Shown here: positions 17,679 to 26,620 of the stretch, piece by piece | Position numbering within the stretch: position 1 is the stretch's first letter | How the letters are laid out: every line of letters begins with the position of its first letter | Source: Bifidobacterium pongonis | GTDB lineage: Bacteria; Actinomycetota; Actinomycetes; Actinomycetales; Bifidobacteriaceae | Length of the DNA stretch: 58,819 nt | NCBI RefSeq assembly: GCF_019331805.1 | Contig: NZ_JAHBBE010000013.1 | Coordinates: 1 to 58,819 of the forward strand | Reading direction: 5' to 3' | Translations under genes and position numbers: made by a program | Notes under the pieces: model-generated | Databases searched by the model: none | Seen by the model: the letters and a program-made list of their open reading frames with translations, nothing else | Told to the model about the DNA's origin: nothing

Positions 17679-19322
17679 ATGAGCGTGTTGCGTGTGATGG
17701 GCACGGAAACCGAATACGCCGTCTCGCAGGAGGGTACGGCGCATTATCAGCCGGTGCAGCTGTCGTTCGACGTGGTGGGTGCGGCGGCGGATGCGCGTAC
17801 GAGGCGTATCCGCTGGGATTATCGGCAGGAGGATCCGGTGAACGATGCCCGTGGCACGCGTTTGGACCGTGCCGCCGCCCGGCCGGATATGCTCACCGAT
17901 TCCCCGCAGCTCAATATCGTCAACGTCATCGCCCCCAATGGCGGGCGTATCTATGTCGACCACGCGCACCCCGAATATTCCGCGCCGGAAACCGTCGACC
18001 CGTTCCAGGCCGTCGCCTACGACCATGCGGGCGACCGTCTCATGCTGGCCGCCGCGCGGCAGGCCAGCCATGTCACCGGCCATACCATCGCGCTGCATCG
18101 CAACAATGTGGACGGCAAGGGCGCCAGCTGGGGCACGCATGAGAACTACATGATGCTGCGGAGTGTGCCGTTCGACGACGTGGCCGGTCTGATGACCGCG
18201 CATTTCATCTCACGTCAGATCTGGGCCGGTTCGGGGCGTGTCGGCATCGGCGAGCGCAGCGAGGAGCCGGGCTATCAGCTCAGCCAGCGTGCCGATTACA
18301 TTCATGCCAAGATCGGTTTGCAGACCACGTTCGACCGTCCGATCATCAATACGCGCGACGAGTCGCATGCCATGGGCGAGTATCGGCGTTTGCATGTGAT
18401 CGTGGGCGACGCGAACCGTATGGACGTGCCGCAGGTGTTGAAGCTTGGTGTGACGAGCATGCTGTTGTGGATGTTGGAACATGCCGGTGAAGCCGGTTTC
18501 GACGTGCATGCGCTGATCGAGGGGCTGCGTTTGGCCGATCCGGTCGAGGCCATGCATACGGTTTCGCATGATCTTGGTCTTGGGGCCGAACTGCCGTTGG
18601 AGCATGGCGGGAGCATCACCGCCTGGCAGATGCAGGTGCGGTTGCGTGGCGCGGTGTATGCGGTCGCGTCGATCGTGCTCGGCACGGACACTACGGGCGA
18701 ACCGGCGTGGGAGGATCGTCAGACGCGCAATGTGATGGCCATGTGGGGGCAGGCGCTCGCCGATACTGCGGCGATCCGCCACGCGTCCGACGATGAGCGT
18801 CTTGCCATGCGTGCCGAGGCGGGGCGTGTGGAGTGGCTGTTCAAATGGCAGTTGTTGGAGCGTATGCGTCGCAGGCTTGGCGGAGTCGACTGGTCGGATC
18901 CGCGTCTGGCGGCCATTGATCTGCGGTGGGCGGCGCTTGATCCGGCACGGTCCGTGTACGCCAAGGTCGAGTCGAAGACCGAGCGCGTGGTGGGCGATCA
19001 GGATCTTGACCATGCCGTGGGCGCCGCGCCGGAGGAGACGCGCGCCTGGTTGCGTGCGGAGTTGGTGAGGCGTTTCCCGGAGCAGATCGTGGCGGCCAGC
19101 TGGTCGCATATCACGGCGCGTAGGCCGGAGGTGTTGCGTGACGGGCTTGACGCCGTGTACGGCAATGCGTCCGCGGATCGTGTGCGTGAGGTCGGCGGGA
19201 ATGCGCTGGTCGGTCTTGATATGTCCGATCCGCTCGCTTTCGGCGCGGCGCGTACCCGTGAGGCGTTGGATCATGCGCAAAGCGCGGCGCAGGCTCTGGG
19301 CGCAATCTCCGGGCGTAGTTAG
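17679..19322 (+). CDS. dop: Pup deamidase/depupylase
   Basis: A 547-residue enzyme of the carboxylate-amine ligase fold shared with PafA and glutamine synthetase. It removes Pup from substrates and, where Pup ends in Gln, deamidates it. The N-terminal GTETEYAV binds metal/ATP. The catalytic aspartate is Asp94 in YVDHAHPEYSAPE, the same position as in characterised Dop. The extra loop near residues 35-75 (RRIRWDYRQEDPVND) is the Dop-specific region. Other motifs: NNVDGKGASWGTHENY and IINTRDESH. ATG 17679 follows GGAAGGAAG. The stop codon overlaps the -10 box of the next gene. Confidence 0.95.
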   Translation: MSVLRVMGTETEYAVSQEGTAHYQPVQLSFDVVGAAADARTRRIRWDYRQEDPVNDARGTRLDRAAARPDMLTDSPQLNIVNVIAPNGGRIYVDHAHPEYSAPETVDPFQAVAYDHAGDRLMLAAARQASHVTGHTIALHRNNVDGKGASWGTHENYMMLRSVPFDDVAGLMTAHFISRQIWAGSGRVGIGERSEEPGYQLSQRADYIHAKIGLQTTFDRPIINTRDESHAMGEYRRLHVIVGDANRMDVPQVLKLGVTSMLLWMLEHAGEAGFDVHALIEGLRLADPVEAMHTVSHDLGLGAELPLEHGGSITAWQMQVRLRGAVYAVASIVLGTDTTGEPAWEDRQTRNVMAMWGQALADTAAIRHASDDERLAMRAEAGRVEWLFKWQLLERMRRRLGGVDWSDPRLAAIDLRWAALDPARSVYAKVESKTERVVGDQDLDHAVGAAPEETRAWLRAELVRRFPEQIVAASWSHITARRPEVLRDGLDAVYGNASADRVREVGGNALVGLDMSDPLAFGAARTREALDHAQSAAQALGAISGRS

Positions 19323-19325
19323 AAT
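19320..19325 (+). promoter_or_regulatory. -10 box overlapping the dop stop codon
   Basis: TAGAAT contains the dop TAG and ends 7 nt before the next ATG at 19333. This predicts a leaderless transcript for the phosphatase-like gene and perhaps pup-pafA. Confidence 0.5.
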
Positions 19326-19332
19326 GTGCACT

Positions 19333-20178
19333 ATGACACAAGAGAATCTACGCGAACTGGCGATGAAGGTCGTTGAAACGGCCAAGGCGGCGGGCGTTCA
19401 CGCTCTGCAGGATCAGTTGAACTCACATGGCAGTGTGGTCACACGAGGCGAAAGCGGTCAGCGTTTCGCCGGCGAAGTGGATAACAGGCTGCTGCGATAC
19501 GTGTCGGGCCGTCTTGCGGATATCAATCATTACGATGGCTTCTGGCAGACGCGTCCGGCGGAATGCCGGCCGGGCCAGCGCTACTGGTGTGTGGGCAAGC
19601 TGGACGGCGCCATCAATTATGTGCGCAACATGAGCGAATGGGCGGTCACCATCTCCCTGTTCGAATTCAATTGGGAATGCTCCGCGCAGCCGATTCTCGG
19701 CGTCGTGCACGCCCCGGCGCTGGGCGAAACCTATGTGGCGGTGCGTGGCGGCGGCGCGGTGCGCATCCGCAATACGCCGCTCGGTGAGAAGCGCGAGAAG
19801 GTCGTGCCTTCCGTCACTCCGAATCTGGAAGGCTCCGTGGTGAGCTTCGGCATGTCCTATGTTCCCGGCGAATCCGATCGTGCGCTGGCCGCCGTGTCGG
19901 CGCTGGCCGGGCATCATCCCGCCGACGTCAAGCGTGTCGGCCCCGCTTCGCTTGACCTGTGCAAGGTCGCGGACGGCACGTATGACGCGTATTTCGAGCC
20001 AGAATTGCACGAGTGGGACGTGCCGGCGATCTCCGCGGCCGCCGTGGTGGTCTGGGAGGCGCAGGGCGCGTTGCACCGTTGGGACGGCAATGGCATCCAC
20101 TGGCGTCAGAACAACGATATCGTGTGCACCAACGGGCTGATCGACCGCGAACTCAAGCCGATCCTTTCCCAATACTGA
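19333..20178 (+). CDS. Inositol-monophosphatase-like protein, degenerate metal site
   Basis: A 281-residue protein with the fold signatures of the IMPase/FBPase family: KLDGAINY (89-96) for the DPxDGTxNF motif and HEWDVPAISAAAVVVWEAQG (about 227-246) for the C-terminal WDxA motif. Several metal ligands are missing. The first Asp of DPxDG is Gly (VGKLDG), and the usual GEE motif has no match in the expected region (INHYDGFWQTRP). It is therefore likely an altered or inactive phosphatase. It lies in the pupylation locus between dop and pup, 10 bp after dop, and appears to be leaderless. Its role with pupylation is unknown. Confidence 0.75.
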   Translation: MTQENLRELAMKVVETAKAAGVHALQDQLNSHGSVVTRGESGQRFAGEVDNRLLRYVSGRLADINHYDGFWQTRPAECRPGQRYWCVGKLDGAINYVRNMSEWAVTISLFEFNWECSAQPILGVVHAPALGETYVAVRGGGAVRIRNTPLGEKREKVVPSVTPNLEGSVVSFGMSYVPGESDRALAAVSALAGHHPADVKRVGPASLDLCKVADGTYDAYFEPELHEWDVPAISAAAVVVWEAQGALHRWDGNGIHWRQNNDIVCTNGLIDRELKPILSQY

Positions 20179-20241
20179 TACCGGTCCATCCGGCTTATCC
20201 GGTTCATCCGAACTTCGAGAACATCAAGGAAGTGACCAATC

Positions 20242-20436
20242 ATGCCACAGCAGTTCCAGCAGACGCAGCATGAGGAGCAGCAGTCGGGCGGCGAGGACGA
20301 GGTGCTCGCCTCCGGCGCAGCACAGCAGGAGGAGGATTTCGACGTCCTCGATTCCGTGCTCGACGACATCGAATCCACGTTGGAGACCAGCGCCGAGGAT
20401 TACGTGTCGAGCTTCGTGCAAAAAGGCGGCGAGTGA
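20242..20436 (+). CDS. pup: Prokaryotic ubiquitin-like protein Pup
   Basis: A 64-residue, largely disordered, acidic protein with a Gln-rich N-terminus, a predicted helical ARC-binding region ([16 protein letters not shown], about 33-48), and the C-terminus SSFVQKGGE. It ends in Gly-Gly-Glu, so the glutamate needed by PafA is encoded directly and no Dop deamidation is required. AAGGAAG lies before the ATG. The stop is fused to the pafA start (TGATG), so translation is coupled. Confidence 0.97.
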   Translation: MPQQFQQTQHEEQQSGGEDEVLASGAAQQEEDFDVLDSVLDDIESTLETSAEDYVSSFVQKGGE

Positions 20437-21920
20437 TGCCCCAGCTGCGTGACAGCAGCACCCGCGCCATGCATGAACACACCGGCGTGCGCGACGGGTT
20501 CGAACGTATTTTCGGCATCGAAACCGAATACGGCGTTTCCGTCACGGGCGCCGACAAGGCCGTGGACGCCGGTCAGGTGGCCATGACGATGTTCCGGCCG
20601 ATCGTGTCGCGGTCGCGTTCCACCAACACGTATCTGAACAACGGTTCGCGCCTGTACTTGGATGTCGGCTCGCACCCCGAGTACGCCACCGCCGAAGCGG
20701 TGGACCCCTTGGACGCGCTCGATCAGGATCTCGCAGGCGAGCGCATCATGCGCCGTCTCGCCCTGGACGCGCAGGATCGCTTGCGTGCCAGCCATGGTGA
20801 GACGGCCGCGATCCACGTGTTCAAGAACAACGTCGATTCCGCGGGGCACGCGTTCGGCTGCCATGAGAATTATCTCGTGCGCCGTTTCGTGGGGCTTGAG
20901 CGCATCGAGGAGCAGCTGCTGCCGTTCCTCATCACCCGTCAGTTGTATACGGGCGCGGGCCGGTTCGCCGAGTCGGGTTTCCAGATCACGCAACGTGCCG
21001 ATTTCCTTGACGAGGCCGTTTCATCCGCCACCACGCGTGCGCGTCCCATGATCAACACCCGTGATGAGGCGCATGCCGACCCCGAATCCTACCGGCGTCT
21101 GCATGTGATCATCGGTGATTCCAATCGTTCGCAATGGTCCACGTGGGTCAAGCTCGCCACCACGCATCTTGTGCTGTGCGTGATCGAGGATGCCGTGCGC
21201 CGTGGCGTGCCGTCCGGTTTCGAAGGGCTTGCATTGGTCGACCCGGCCGAGGCGAACCGTACCGTGAGCCGTTTCCTGGACGATCCGGAGGCCGGTTTGG
21301 CCGTCAAGGATGCGGATGGTGAGGCGAGTGGCCGTACGTTTACGGCCATGCAGATCCAGCGCCGGTATTTCGATGTGGTCGAGGCGTTCGTGCACGAGCA
21401 TCGCGATGCGATCGCCGCGGGTTTGCCGCGCACGTCGCCCGAGGCGATTCTCGACGCGTGGCGTTGGGCGTTGGATGCGTTGGAGCGTGGGGATGTGGCC
21501 GCGCTTGCGGAACGTGTGGATTGGGCCGTGAAATACCGGCTGGCCGAGGCCGTGCGCCGTCGCAAGCCGCAGGTTTCCCGCACCGCGCTGGAACGGTTGG
21601 AACTCGAATACCATGATGTGGCCAACGGCCGCCTGTACGGTTCGCTGGTCGCGCACGGCCAGTTGCATCAGATCGCCGACGCGGAGGCCGCCGACAAGGC
21701 GATCGACACGCCGCCGCAGGGTACGCGCGCCGTGCTGCGCGGGCGCTTCGTGCGTGCCGCCGGTGAGGCGAACGCGCAATACTCCTGCGATTGGACCACG
21801 TTCACGCTGACCGGTCCGGCGCGGCGCGAGGCGGTGCTGCTCGACCCGTTCAGCGCGACCCCGACCGCGGAATTCACCGCGCTCATGGACGCGTTGCGCG
21901 GCGGGACGCGCGAGGCGTAG
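20436..21920 (+). CDS. pafA: Pup-protein ligase
   Basis: A 494-residue enzyme that activates the Pup C-terminal glutamate with ATP and joins it to substrate lysines. It shares the Dop fold: FGIETEYGVSV (metal/ATP site), catalytic Asp76 in LYLDVGSHPEYAT, NNVDSAGHAFGCHENY, and MINTRDEAHADPE. It lacks the long Dop-specific loop. The start is ATG 20436, overlapping the pup stop, or GTG 20433; ATG 20469 would fit a shorter N-terminus, so the first residues are uncertain. A terminator follows, shared with hup. Confidence 0.95.
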   Translation: MPQLRDSSTRAMHEHTGVRDGFERIFGIETEYGVSVTGADKAVDAGQVAMTMFRPIVSRSRSTNTYLNNGSRLYLDVGSHPEYATAEAVDPLDALDQDLAGERIMRRLALDAQDRLRASHGETAAIHVFKNNVDSAGHAFGCHENYLVRRFVGLERIEEQLLPFLITRQLYTGAGRFAESGFQITQRADFLDEAVSSATTRARPMINTRDEAHADPESYRRLHVIIGDSNRSQWSTWVKLATTHLVLCVIEDAVRRGVPSGFEGLALVDPAEANRTVSRFLDDPEAGLAVKDADGEASGRTFTAMQIQRRYFDVVEAFVHEHRDAIAAGLPRTSPEAILDAWRWALDALERGDVAALAERVDWAVKYRLAEAVRRRKPQVSRTALERLELEYHDVANGRLYGSLVAHGQLHQIADAEAADKAIDTPPQGTRAVLRGRFVRAAGEANAQYSCDWTTFTLTGPARREAVLLDPFSATPTAEFTALMDALRGGTREA

Positions 21921-21974
21921 CGGGAAGCGTAGGGCGATACCGCGCAACGGTACGCGATACCGGGAGATGATATA

Positions 21975-22007
21975 GAAAAACCCCGTCCGACATCGGGCGG
22001 GGTTTTC
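21975..22007. terminator. Bidirectional terminator between pafA and hup
   Basis: AAAAACCCCGTCCGA / CGGGCGGGGTTTTC hairpin with A run on the left and T run on the right, serving pafA on the plus strand and hup on the minus strand. Confidence 0.85.
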
Positions 22008-22024
22008 GGATCAATGGCGTGAGA

Positions 22025-22309
22025 TCACTTCTCGGTGACAGCCTTCTTCAGCAGGGAGCCAGCGGAGATGCGCACACCGTAGGTGGCGGGGATCTCGATG
22101 GTTTCGCCGGTGCGCGGGTTGCGGCCGGTACGGGCGGCGCGCTTGACGCGCTCAGCGGAGAACAGACCGGTCAGCTTCAGGCCTTCGCCGGACTTCATAG
22201 CCTCGACGAACACGTCCTGGAAAGCGTTGACGGCAGCTTCAGCCTGAGCCTTGGTCAGGTTGGACTTCTGAGCAATCTTCGAGACGAGATCAGACTTGTT
22301 GTATGCCAT
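22025..22309 (-). CDS. hup: DNA-binding protein HU
   Basis: A 94-residue histone-like protein that bends and compacts DNA. The N-terminal helices (MAYNKSDLVSKIAQKSNLTKAQAEAAV) form the dimer interface. The beta-arm has the HU signature with GRNPRTGETIEIPATYGVRISAG; the Asn-Pro in it intercalates in DNA. Length is standard for HU without the Lys-rich tail of mycobacterial HupB. AAGGACAC precedes the start. The 230-bp upstream region is AT-rich relative to neighbours. Confidence 0.96.
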   Translation of the reverse strand: MAYNKSDLVSKIAQKSNLTKAQAEAAVNAFQDVFVEAMKSGEGLKLTGLFSAERVKRAARTGRNPRTGETIEIPATYGVRISAGSLLKKAVTEK

Positions 22310-22539
22310 AAGTGTCCTTCTTTATCCGGGGATGACTCCGCCAGGAGTGCATCCGTTTGTGACATGTAAGATATTAGCGCACGAACCCGCCAAATACCGC
22401 ATTATGACAACGTTTTTCCGTGTTTTTCTCCCGTTTTGGGCAAAAATGTGATGCTTGTGTGAATGAGTTCGCATGATCGGGCCGTTTCGCTTCGACGGCC
22501 GCGATGATTCGGCCATCATGGGCACCCGTCATGGGAGGC

Positions 22540-24960
22540 CTAGATGAGATCGTGCTTGTCCAGCCACTTCATCGCCAGGGCGCCCAGCGGAATACGCAGC
22601 CAGTAGAACACCACACGGTGCAGCAGCGTGGCGGACAGGGCGACGCCCTGCGGGACGCCGACCGCCACGAACGCGAAGGTGAGCGCCGCCTCCACGCCGC
22701 CCAAGCCGCCCGGTGTGGGAACCGCGGAGCCGAGCGCGTAGGCGAGCATGAACACGAAGATCGTCTCGATGGGGTTCATGTGCACGCCGAAGGCGAGCAG
22801 CGCCGCCCAGAACGCCAGACCGGTGGCGATGTTCTGCAACAGACCACCGCAGAGGCTGACCGCCAGCTCGGTGGGCTGATTGAACACGCTGACGAGCTGC
22901 GTGAAATACTTTTTCGCCACGGGCGCAAAACGCTGCGTCACCATATGCCGCAGCGGCGGGACCATCATGGCGATGGCCAGCACCGCACCGACCGCGCCAA
23001 GCGCGATCACCAACGTGTTCGTGGGAATGCTGCCGGACAGCGTGTGCTTGCCGGTGAACAGGCCAATGAGGACCAACAGCGCGAAAAACGTCAGATAGTA
23101 GACGACCAGCACCGCGCTCATAATCGCGGTGGCGACGGCGTTACGATAGCCGGACTTGCGCAGGAACTGCAGGTTCACGAAGGCCGGGCCCACGCCTGCC
23201 GGCATCGACACGGTCGCGAAACCGCCGGCCACCTGGCTCATGAACACGCCGATCGGGCGGCGCTTGCCTTTCTCAATCAGCGCGCCGAGCGACAGGGAAG
23301 ATCCCATCCAACTGAGCAGTCCGAACGCGAGGCAGATCGCAGCCATCATGGGGTTCGCGTTGCGCAGCGCGGCGATGATCTCCTCGGGCTTGAGCTGGGT
23401 GAACACCACGACCACGGCGACGATGACCAGCAGCATGGCCAGCATGGACCGCCAGGAGAAGCGGGCGAGCGCCACCGGTTCGGGCGCATCGTTCTGCTCG
23501 TCGTCGGCCATGGCGCCGATGCGGGTCTGCAGGGTTTTGAGCAGCTGCCTGTCCCAGGATTCCAATGCGCGCGTGGGGGAGGGGATGGCGACCTTCTGCA
23601 GGAACGGCGCGATGTCGAACAGCGTTTCCTCACCCCAGACCTCGCGTGCTGCGGCGAGCGCGTCATCCACGCCGATGAGCGCGGCGAACAGGGCGAGCAG
23701 CTGCACTTTGTCGAGTGCGATGTTGGTGCCGGCCGAACCGCTGTCGCCGTTATGCCAACCGGCGATGACGGGGATGCCGCCGTCCATGCGGGCGAGGGTA
23801 TCGGGGGTGATGCAGCGGTGCGTGTAGCCTCGGCGGTTCGCCACGTCGAGGAAGCGCATGTATTCGATGGCGTCGTCGTAGGTGAGCAGGTTCAGGTTCG
23901 CGGGCCGTTCGCCGGTGTGCGCGTCGAGCACGAGGATCGCGGATTCCTCCGTGTCGGCCACGCCGTACGGCGCCATGGCGGGCAGTCCGGCCGCGCGCAA
24001 TCCCAGCAGCATGGCGAAATGGTGTTGCACGGCGTCGCGCACGTTGCGGTCGCGGCGGATGGAGATGCCGGTGAATCGCAGCCAGCTCCACAGCTGTTTG
24101 AGGTACCCTGCGGTGTGCGTCTGCGCGTCGAGTACGGAGACCACGTACCGTTTGCCGGCCGTGGTGCGCATGTCGTAGATGCGCGAGCCCTCCACCAGAT
24201 CATCGTCCAGGGAGGCGTTGAGGGCGCGCACGCGCGAATGCGGTTCCTGCTCGCGCGTGAGGCTCGCGACGTCGAGGCCGATATTGCGCAGCACGTTCGC
24301 CAGGTCCTTGCCCCATACGCCGGTGTTGCGCGTGCCCACGATGAATCGGATGATCATGCCGAGCGCCCTGCCCATGGAGAACGAGACGAGCATGCCGGAC
24401 ACGGAATGCCAGGAGAGGATGACCATGAGCGCGGCGGTGGCGTACAGGATGTTCCACCCCCATTTGACCGACGAGCGTATGCGTCTCGGTCCGGCGGCGG
24501 TCAGGAAGGCCGCCATGGCCGCGTAGATGCCGGGCAACAGGCCGGAATCCAGCATGGTGGTCGCGGAGATCAACGCCAACGCGAGGGTTCGGTCGCCCAG
24601 GCCGCACAGCAGCGTGGAGAACCCCCAGGAGGCGAGATAGCCGATGAGCATGCTGACTATGGCGGTCACCGTGGTGAGCCATTCGCGGGCGAACAGCAGT
24701 TGCAGGCTCACCATCACGACGATGATGACCGTGGCGAGCTTCTGCAATACGGATGCGGGGATGTCGGCGAGCCAGTTGATGGCCTGCGCGGCGGTGTGGG
24801 CGTCGGATTCGACGCCGCTGGTGATGCCGCCCATGTATACGGCGAACACCATCACTATGACCGCGCCTACGAGTGAAAGCGCCGCGCGGGTGAGATCGCC
24901 GAAGTCGCGCGTGCGCCGTGGGGCGACGTCGTCAATATGCATATCCGTCCTATCCGTCAT
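22540..24960 (-). CDS. LPG-synthase-like integral membrane protein
   Basis: An 806-residue protein with many hydrophobic segments. The N-terminal third (about 25-220) carries about seven predicted helices. The central cytosolic part (about 230-500) resembles a kinase-like/aminoglycoside-phosphotransferase-type fold (ITPDTLARMDGGIPVIAGWHNGD). The C-terminal part (about 510-806) matches the lysylphosphatidylglycerol-synthase transmembrane family (PAGVGPAFVNLQFLRKSGY; AVPTPGGLGGVEAALTFAFVAVG). Related proteins flip or modify lipids, or handle polyprenyl-linked sugars; the substrate is not readable here. No lysyl-transferase domain is present. It lies downstream of purB with a hairpin between. 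Confidence 0.72.
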   Translation of the reverse strand: MTDRTDMHIDDVAPRRTRDFGDLTRAALSLVGAVIVMVFAVYMGGITSGVESDAHTAAQAINWLADIPASVLQKLATVIIVVMVSLQLLFAREWLTTVTAIVSMLIGYLASWGFSTLLCGLGDRTLALALISATTMLDSGLLPGIYAAMAAFLTAAGPRRIRSSVKWGWNILYATAALMVILSWHSVSGMLVSFSMGRALGMIIRFIVGTRNTGVWGKDLANVLRNIGLDVASLTREQEPHSRVRALNASLDDDLVEGSRIYDMRTTAGKRYVVSVLDAQTHTAGYLKQLWSWLRFTGISIRRDRNVRDAVQHHFAMLLGLRAAGLPAMAPYGVADTEESAILVLDAHTGERPANLNLLTYDDAIEYMRFLDVANRRGYTHRCITPDTLARMDGGIPVIAGWHNGDSGSAGTNIALDKVQLLALFAALIGVDDALAAAREVWGEETLFDIAPFLQKVAIPSPTRALESWDRQLLKTLQTRIGAMADDEQNDAPEPVALARFSWRSMLAMLLVIVAVVVVFTQLKPEEIIAALRNANPMMAAICLAFGLLSWMGSSLSLGALIEKGKRRPIGVFMSQVAGGFATVSMPAGVGPAFVNLQFLRKSGYRNAVATAIMSAVLVVYYLTFFALLVLIGLFTGKHTLSGSIPTNTLVIALGAVGAVLAIAMMVPPLRHMVTQRFAPVAKKYFTQLVSVFNQPTELAVSLCGGLLQNIATGLAFWAALLAFGVHMNPIETIFVFMLAYALGSAVPTPGGLGGVEAALTFAFVAVGVPQGVALSATLLHRVVFYWLRIPLGALAMKWLDKHDLI

Positions 24961-25064
24961 GCGTTGCGGGCCGGGCTGTCTGCCTGGCTGTCTGCCGGGT
25001 TATCCGTTGGGTTACTCGTCGGCCAGCAGCGAAGCTGCATTGCCCATGATGCCCGTGAATGTGG

Positions 25065-25111
25065 ATTGCCGATGCCGGCGGCGGCCCAAGGTCGTCACCG
25101 GCATCGGCAAT
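25065..25111. terminator. Hairpin after purB
   Basis: ATTGCCGATGCCGG / CCGGCATCGGCAAT perfect 14-bp stem with a 19-nt loop, 14 bp after the purB stop on the minus strand. There is no T tract, so it may be an attenuator or mRNA-stability element rather than a full terminator. Confidence 0.55.
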
Positions 25112-25124
25112 CGGAGCGTGTGGT

Positions 25125-26561
25125 TCAGCGGTCGAAGGCGACCAGCTTGCCGGCCCAGCCGGTGTAGGTCGCGGGGGTCAGCGCCTTGAGGCGTGCCGCG
25201 GTCTCATCGTCGAAGGACTGCTGGTCGATGAACTGTTCGACGGCCTCCTTGCTGATCTCGTGGCCGCGCATCAGCTCCTTGACCTTCTCGTACGGCTTCT
25301 CCATGCCAGGCAGGCCCTTGAGCTCGCAGGCGCGCATCGCGGTTTGGATCGGCTCGCCGAGCACCTCCCAGTTGGTGTCGAGCTCATGCTCGATGGCGTA
25401 ATCGTTCGGGTGGATGGACTTCAGACCGCCCATCAGGTTGTACAGGGCCAGCTGGCTGTAGCCGAGCGCGGAACCGATGTTGCGCTGCGTGGTGGAGTCG
25501 GTCAGATCGCGCTGCCAACGGGATTCCACCAGCGTGGCGGACAGGGTGTCGAGCAGGGAGCAGGAGATCTCGAAGTTCGCTTCGGCGTTCTCGAAGCGGA
25601 TCGGGTTCACCTTATGCGGCATGGTGGAGGAGCCGGTCGCGCCCTTCACCGGGATCTGTGCGAACACGCCGCGGGAGATGTACATCCACACGTCCACGCA
25701 CAGGTTGTGCATGATGCGGTTCGCGTGGGAGACGGTGGAATACAGTTCGGCCTGCCAGTCGTGGCTTTCGATCTGCGTGGTCAGCGGGTTCCAGGTCAGG
25801 CCCATGCGGTTCTCGACGAACTCGCGGGAGACGGCGATCCAGTCGACGTCCGGGCAGGAGGCCAGATGGGCGCCGAACGTGCCGGTCGCGCCGTTGATCT
25901 TGCCCAGGTACTCCTGCTGCTCGATGTGCTTGAGCTGGCGGTTCAGACGGTACACGTACACGGCGAGTTCCTTGCCGAGCGTGGTCGGGGTGGCGGGCTG
26001 GCCATGGGTCAGGGAAAGCAGCGCCTTGTCCTTGTACTCTTCGGCCTTGCCGGCGAGATGGTCGATGATCTCCTTGAACGCGGGGGTCCACACGTGCTCC
26101 ATGGCGTTCTTCACGCAACGGGCGGTGGAGAGGTTGTTGATGTCTTCGGAGGTGCAGGCGAAATGCACCAGGGTCTTGAGACGGTCGTTGATGTTGGTGA
26201 GCTCGGCGGGGGCTTCGTCGATGAAGTCGTCGATGTAGTATTCCACGGCCTTCACGTCGTGGTGGGTGACCGCCTCATGCGCGGCGTGACGGGCGATGCC
26301 TTCGGCGCCGAAGTTCTCGGGGATGGCGCGCAGATACGCCTGCTCGGCTTCGGTGAACGGGTTGACGCCGTCGACGACGGGGCGGTTGCCGTTGCCTTCG
26401 AAACCGTTGGCCAGAAGGATCATCCATTCCACTTCCACGCGCATGCGTTCGCGGTTCAGTGCGGGTTCGCTCAGGTATTCGACCAGAGGGGCGGTGGCGT
26501 TACGGTAACGGCCATCGAGGGGGGTGAGTGCGACTGCGGGAGAGATATCAGTAAGATTCAT
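25125..26561 (-). CDS. purB: Adenylosuccinate lyase
   Basis: A 478-residue cytosolic enzyme of purine synthesis. It cleaves SAICAR and adenylosuccinate, releasing fumarate. It belongs to the fumarase/aspartase superfamily: TSEDINNLSTARCVKNA and LTHGQPATPTTLGKE are conserved substrate segments, and GSSTMPHKVNPIRFENAEAN is the catalytic signature loop with its serine. The longer form with N-terminal SPAVALTPLDGRY is like E. coli PurB. The upstream 60 bp are shared with the divergent vsr promoter. Confidence 0.96.
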   Translation of the reverse strand: MNLTDISPAVALTPLDGRYRNATAPLVEYLSEPALNRERMRVEVEWMILLANGFEGNGNRPVVDGVNPFTEAEQAYLRAIPENFGAEGIARHAAHEAVTHHDVKAVEYYIDDFIDEAPAELTNINDRLKTLVHFACTSEDINNLSTARCVKNAMEHVWTPAFKEIIDHLAGKAEEYKDKALLSLTHGQPATPTTLGKELAVYVYRLNRQLKHIEQQEYLGKINGATGTFGAHLASCPDVDWIAVSREFVENRMGLTWNPLTTQIESHDWQAELYSTVSHANRIMHNLCVDVWMYISRGVFAQIPVKGATGSSTMPHKVNPIRFENAEANFEISCSLLDTLSATLVESRWQRDLTDSTTQRNIGSALGYSQLALYNLMGGLKSIHPNDYAIEHELDTNWEVLGEPIQTAMRACELKGLPGMEKPYEKVKELMRGHEISKEAVEQFIDQQSFDDETAARLKALTPATYTGWAGKLVAFDR

Positions 26562-26607
26562 GCCTTTCAGGGTACTTGGTGGCGTGGAGCTGTGCGGCGT
26601 ATGGCGT

Positions 26608-26613
26608 TACACT
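26608..26613 (+). promoter_or_regulatory. -10 box giving a leaderless vsr mRNA
   Basis: TACACT ends 7 nt before the in-frame GTG at 26621. No ribosome-binding site exists in this interval, which is also the divergent purB promoter region. Confidence 0.4.
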
Positions 26614-26620
26614 CGTGTGC

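Noticed and set aside
20436..22024. 20S proteasome genes after pup
   Set aside because: pafA, a terminator and hup follow; no prcA or prcB sequence is present in the window.
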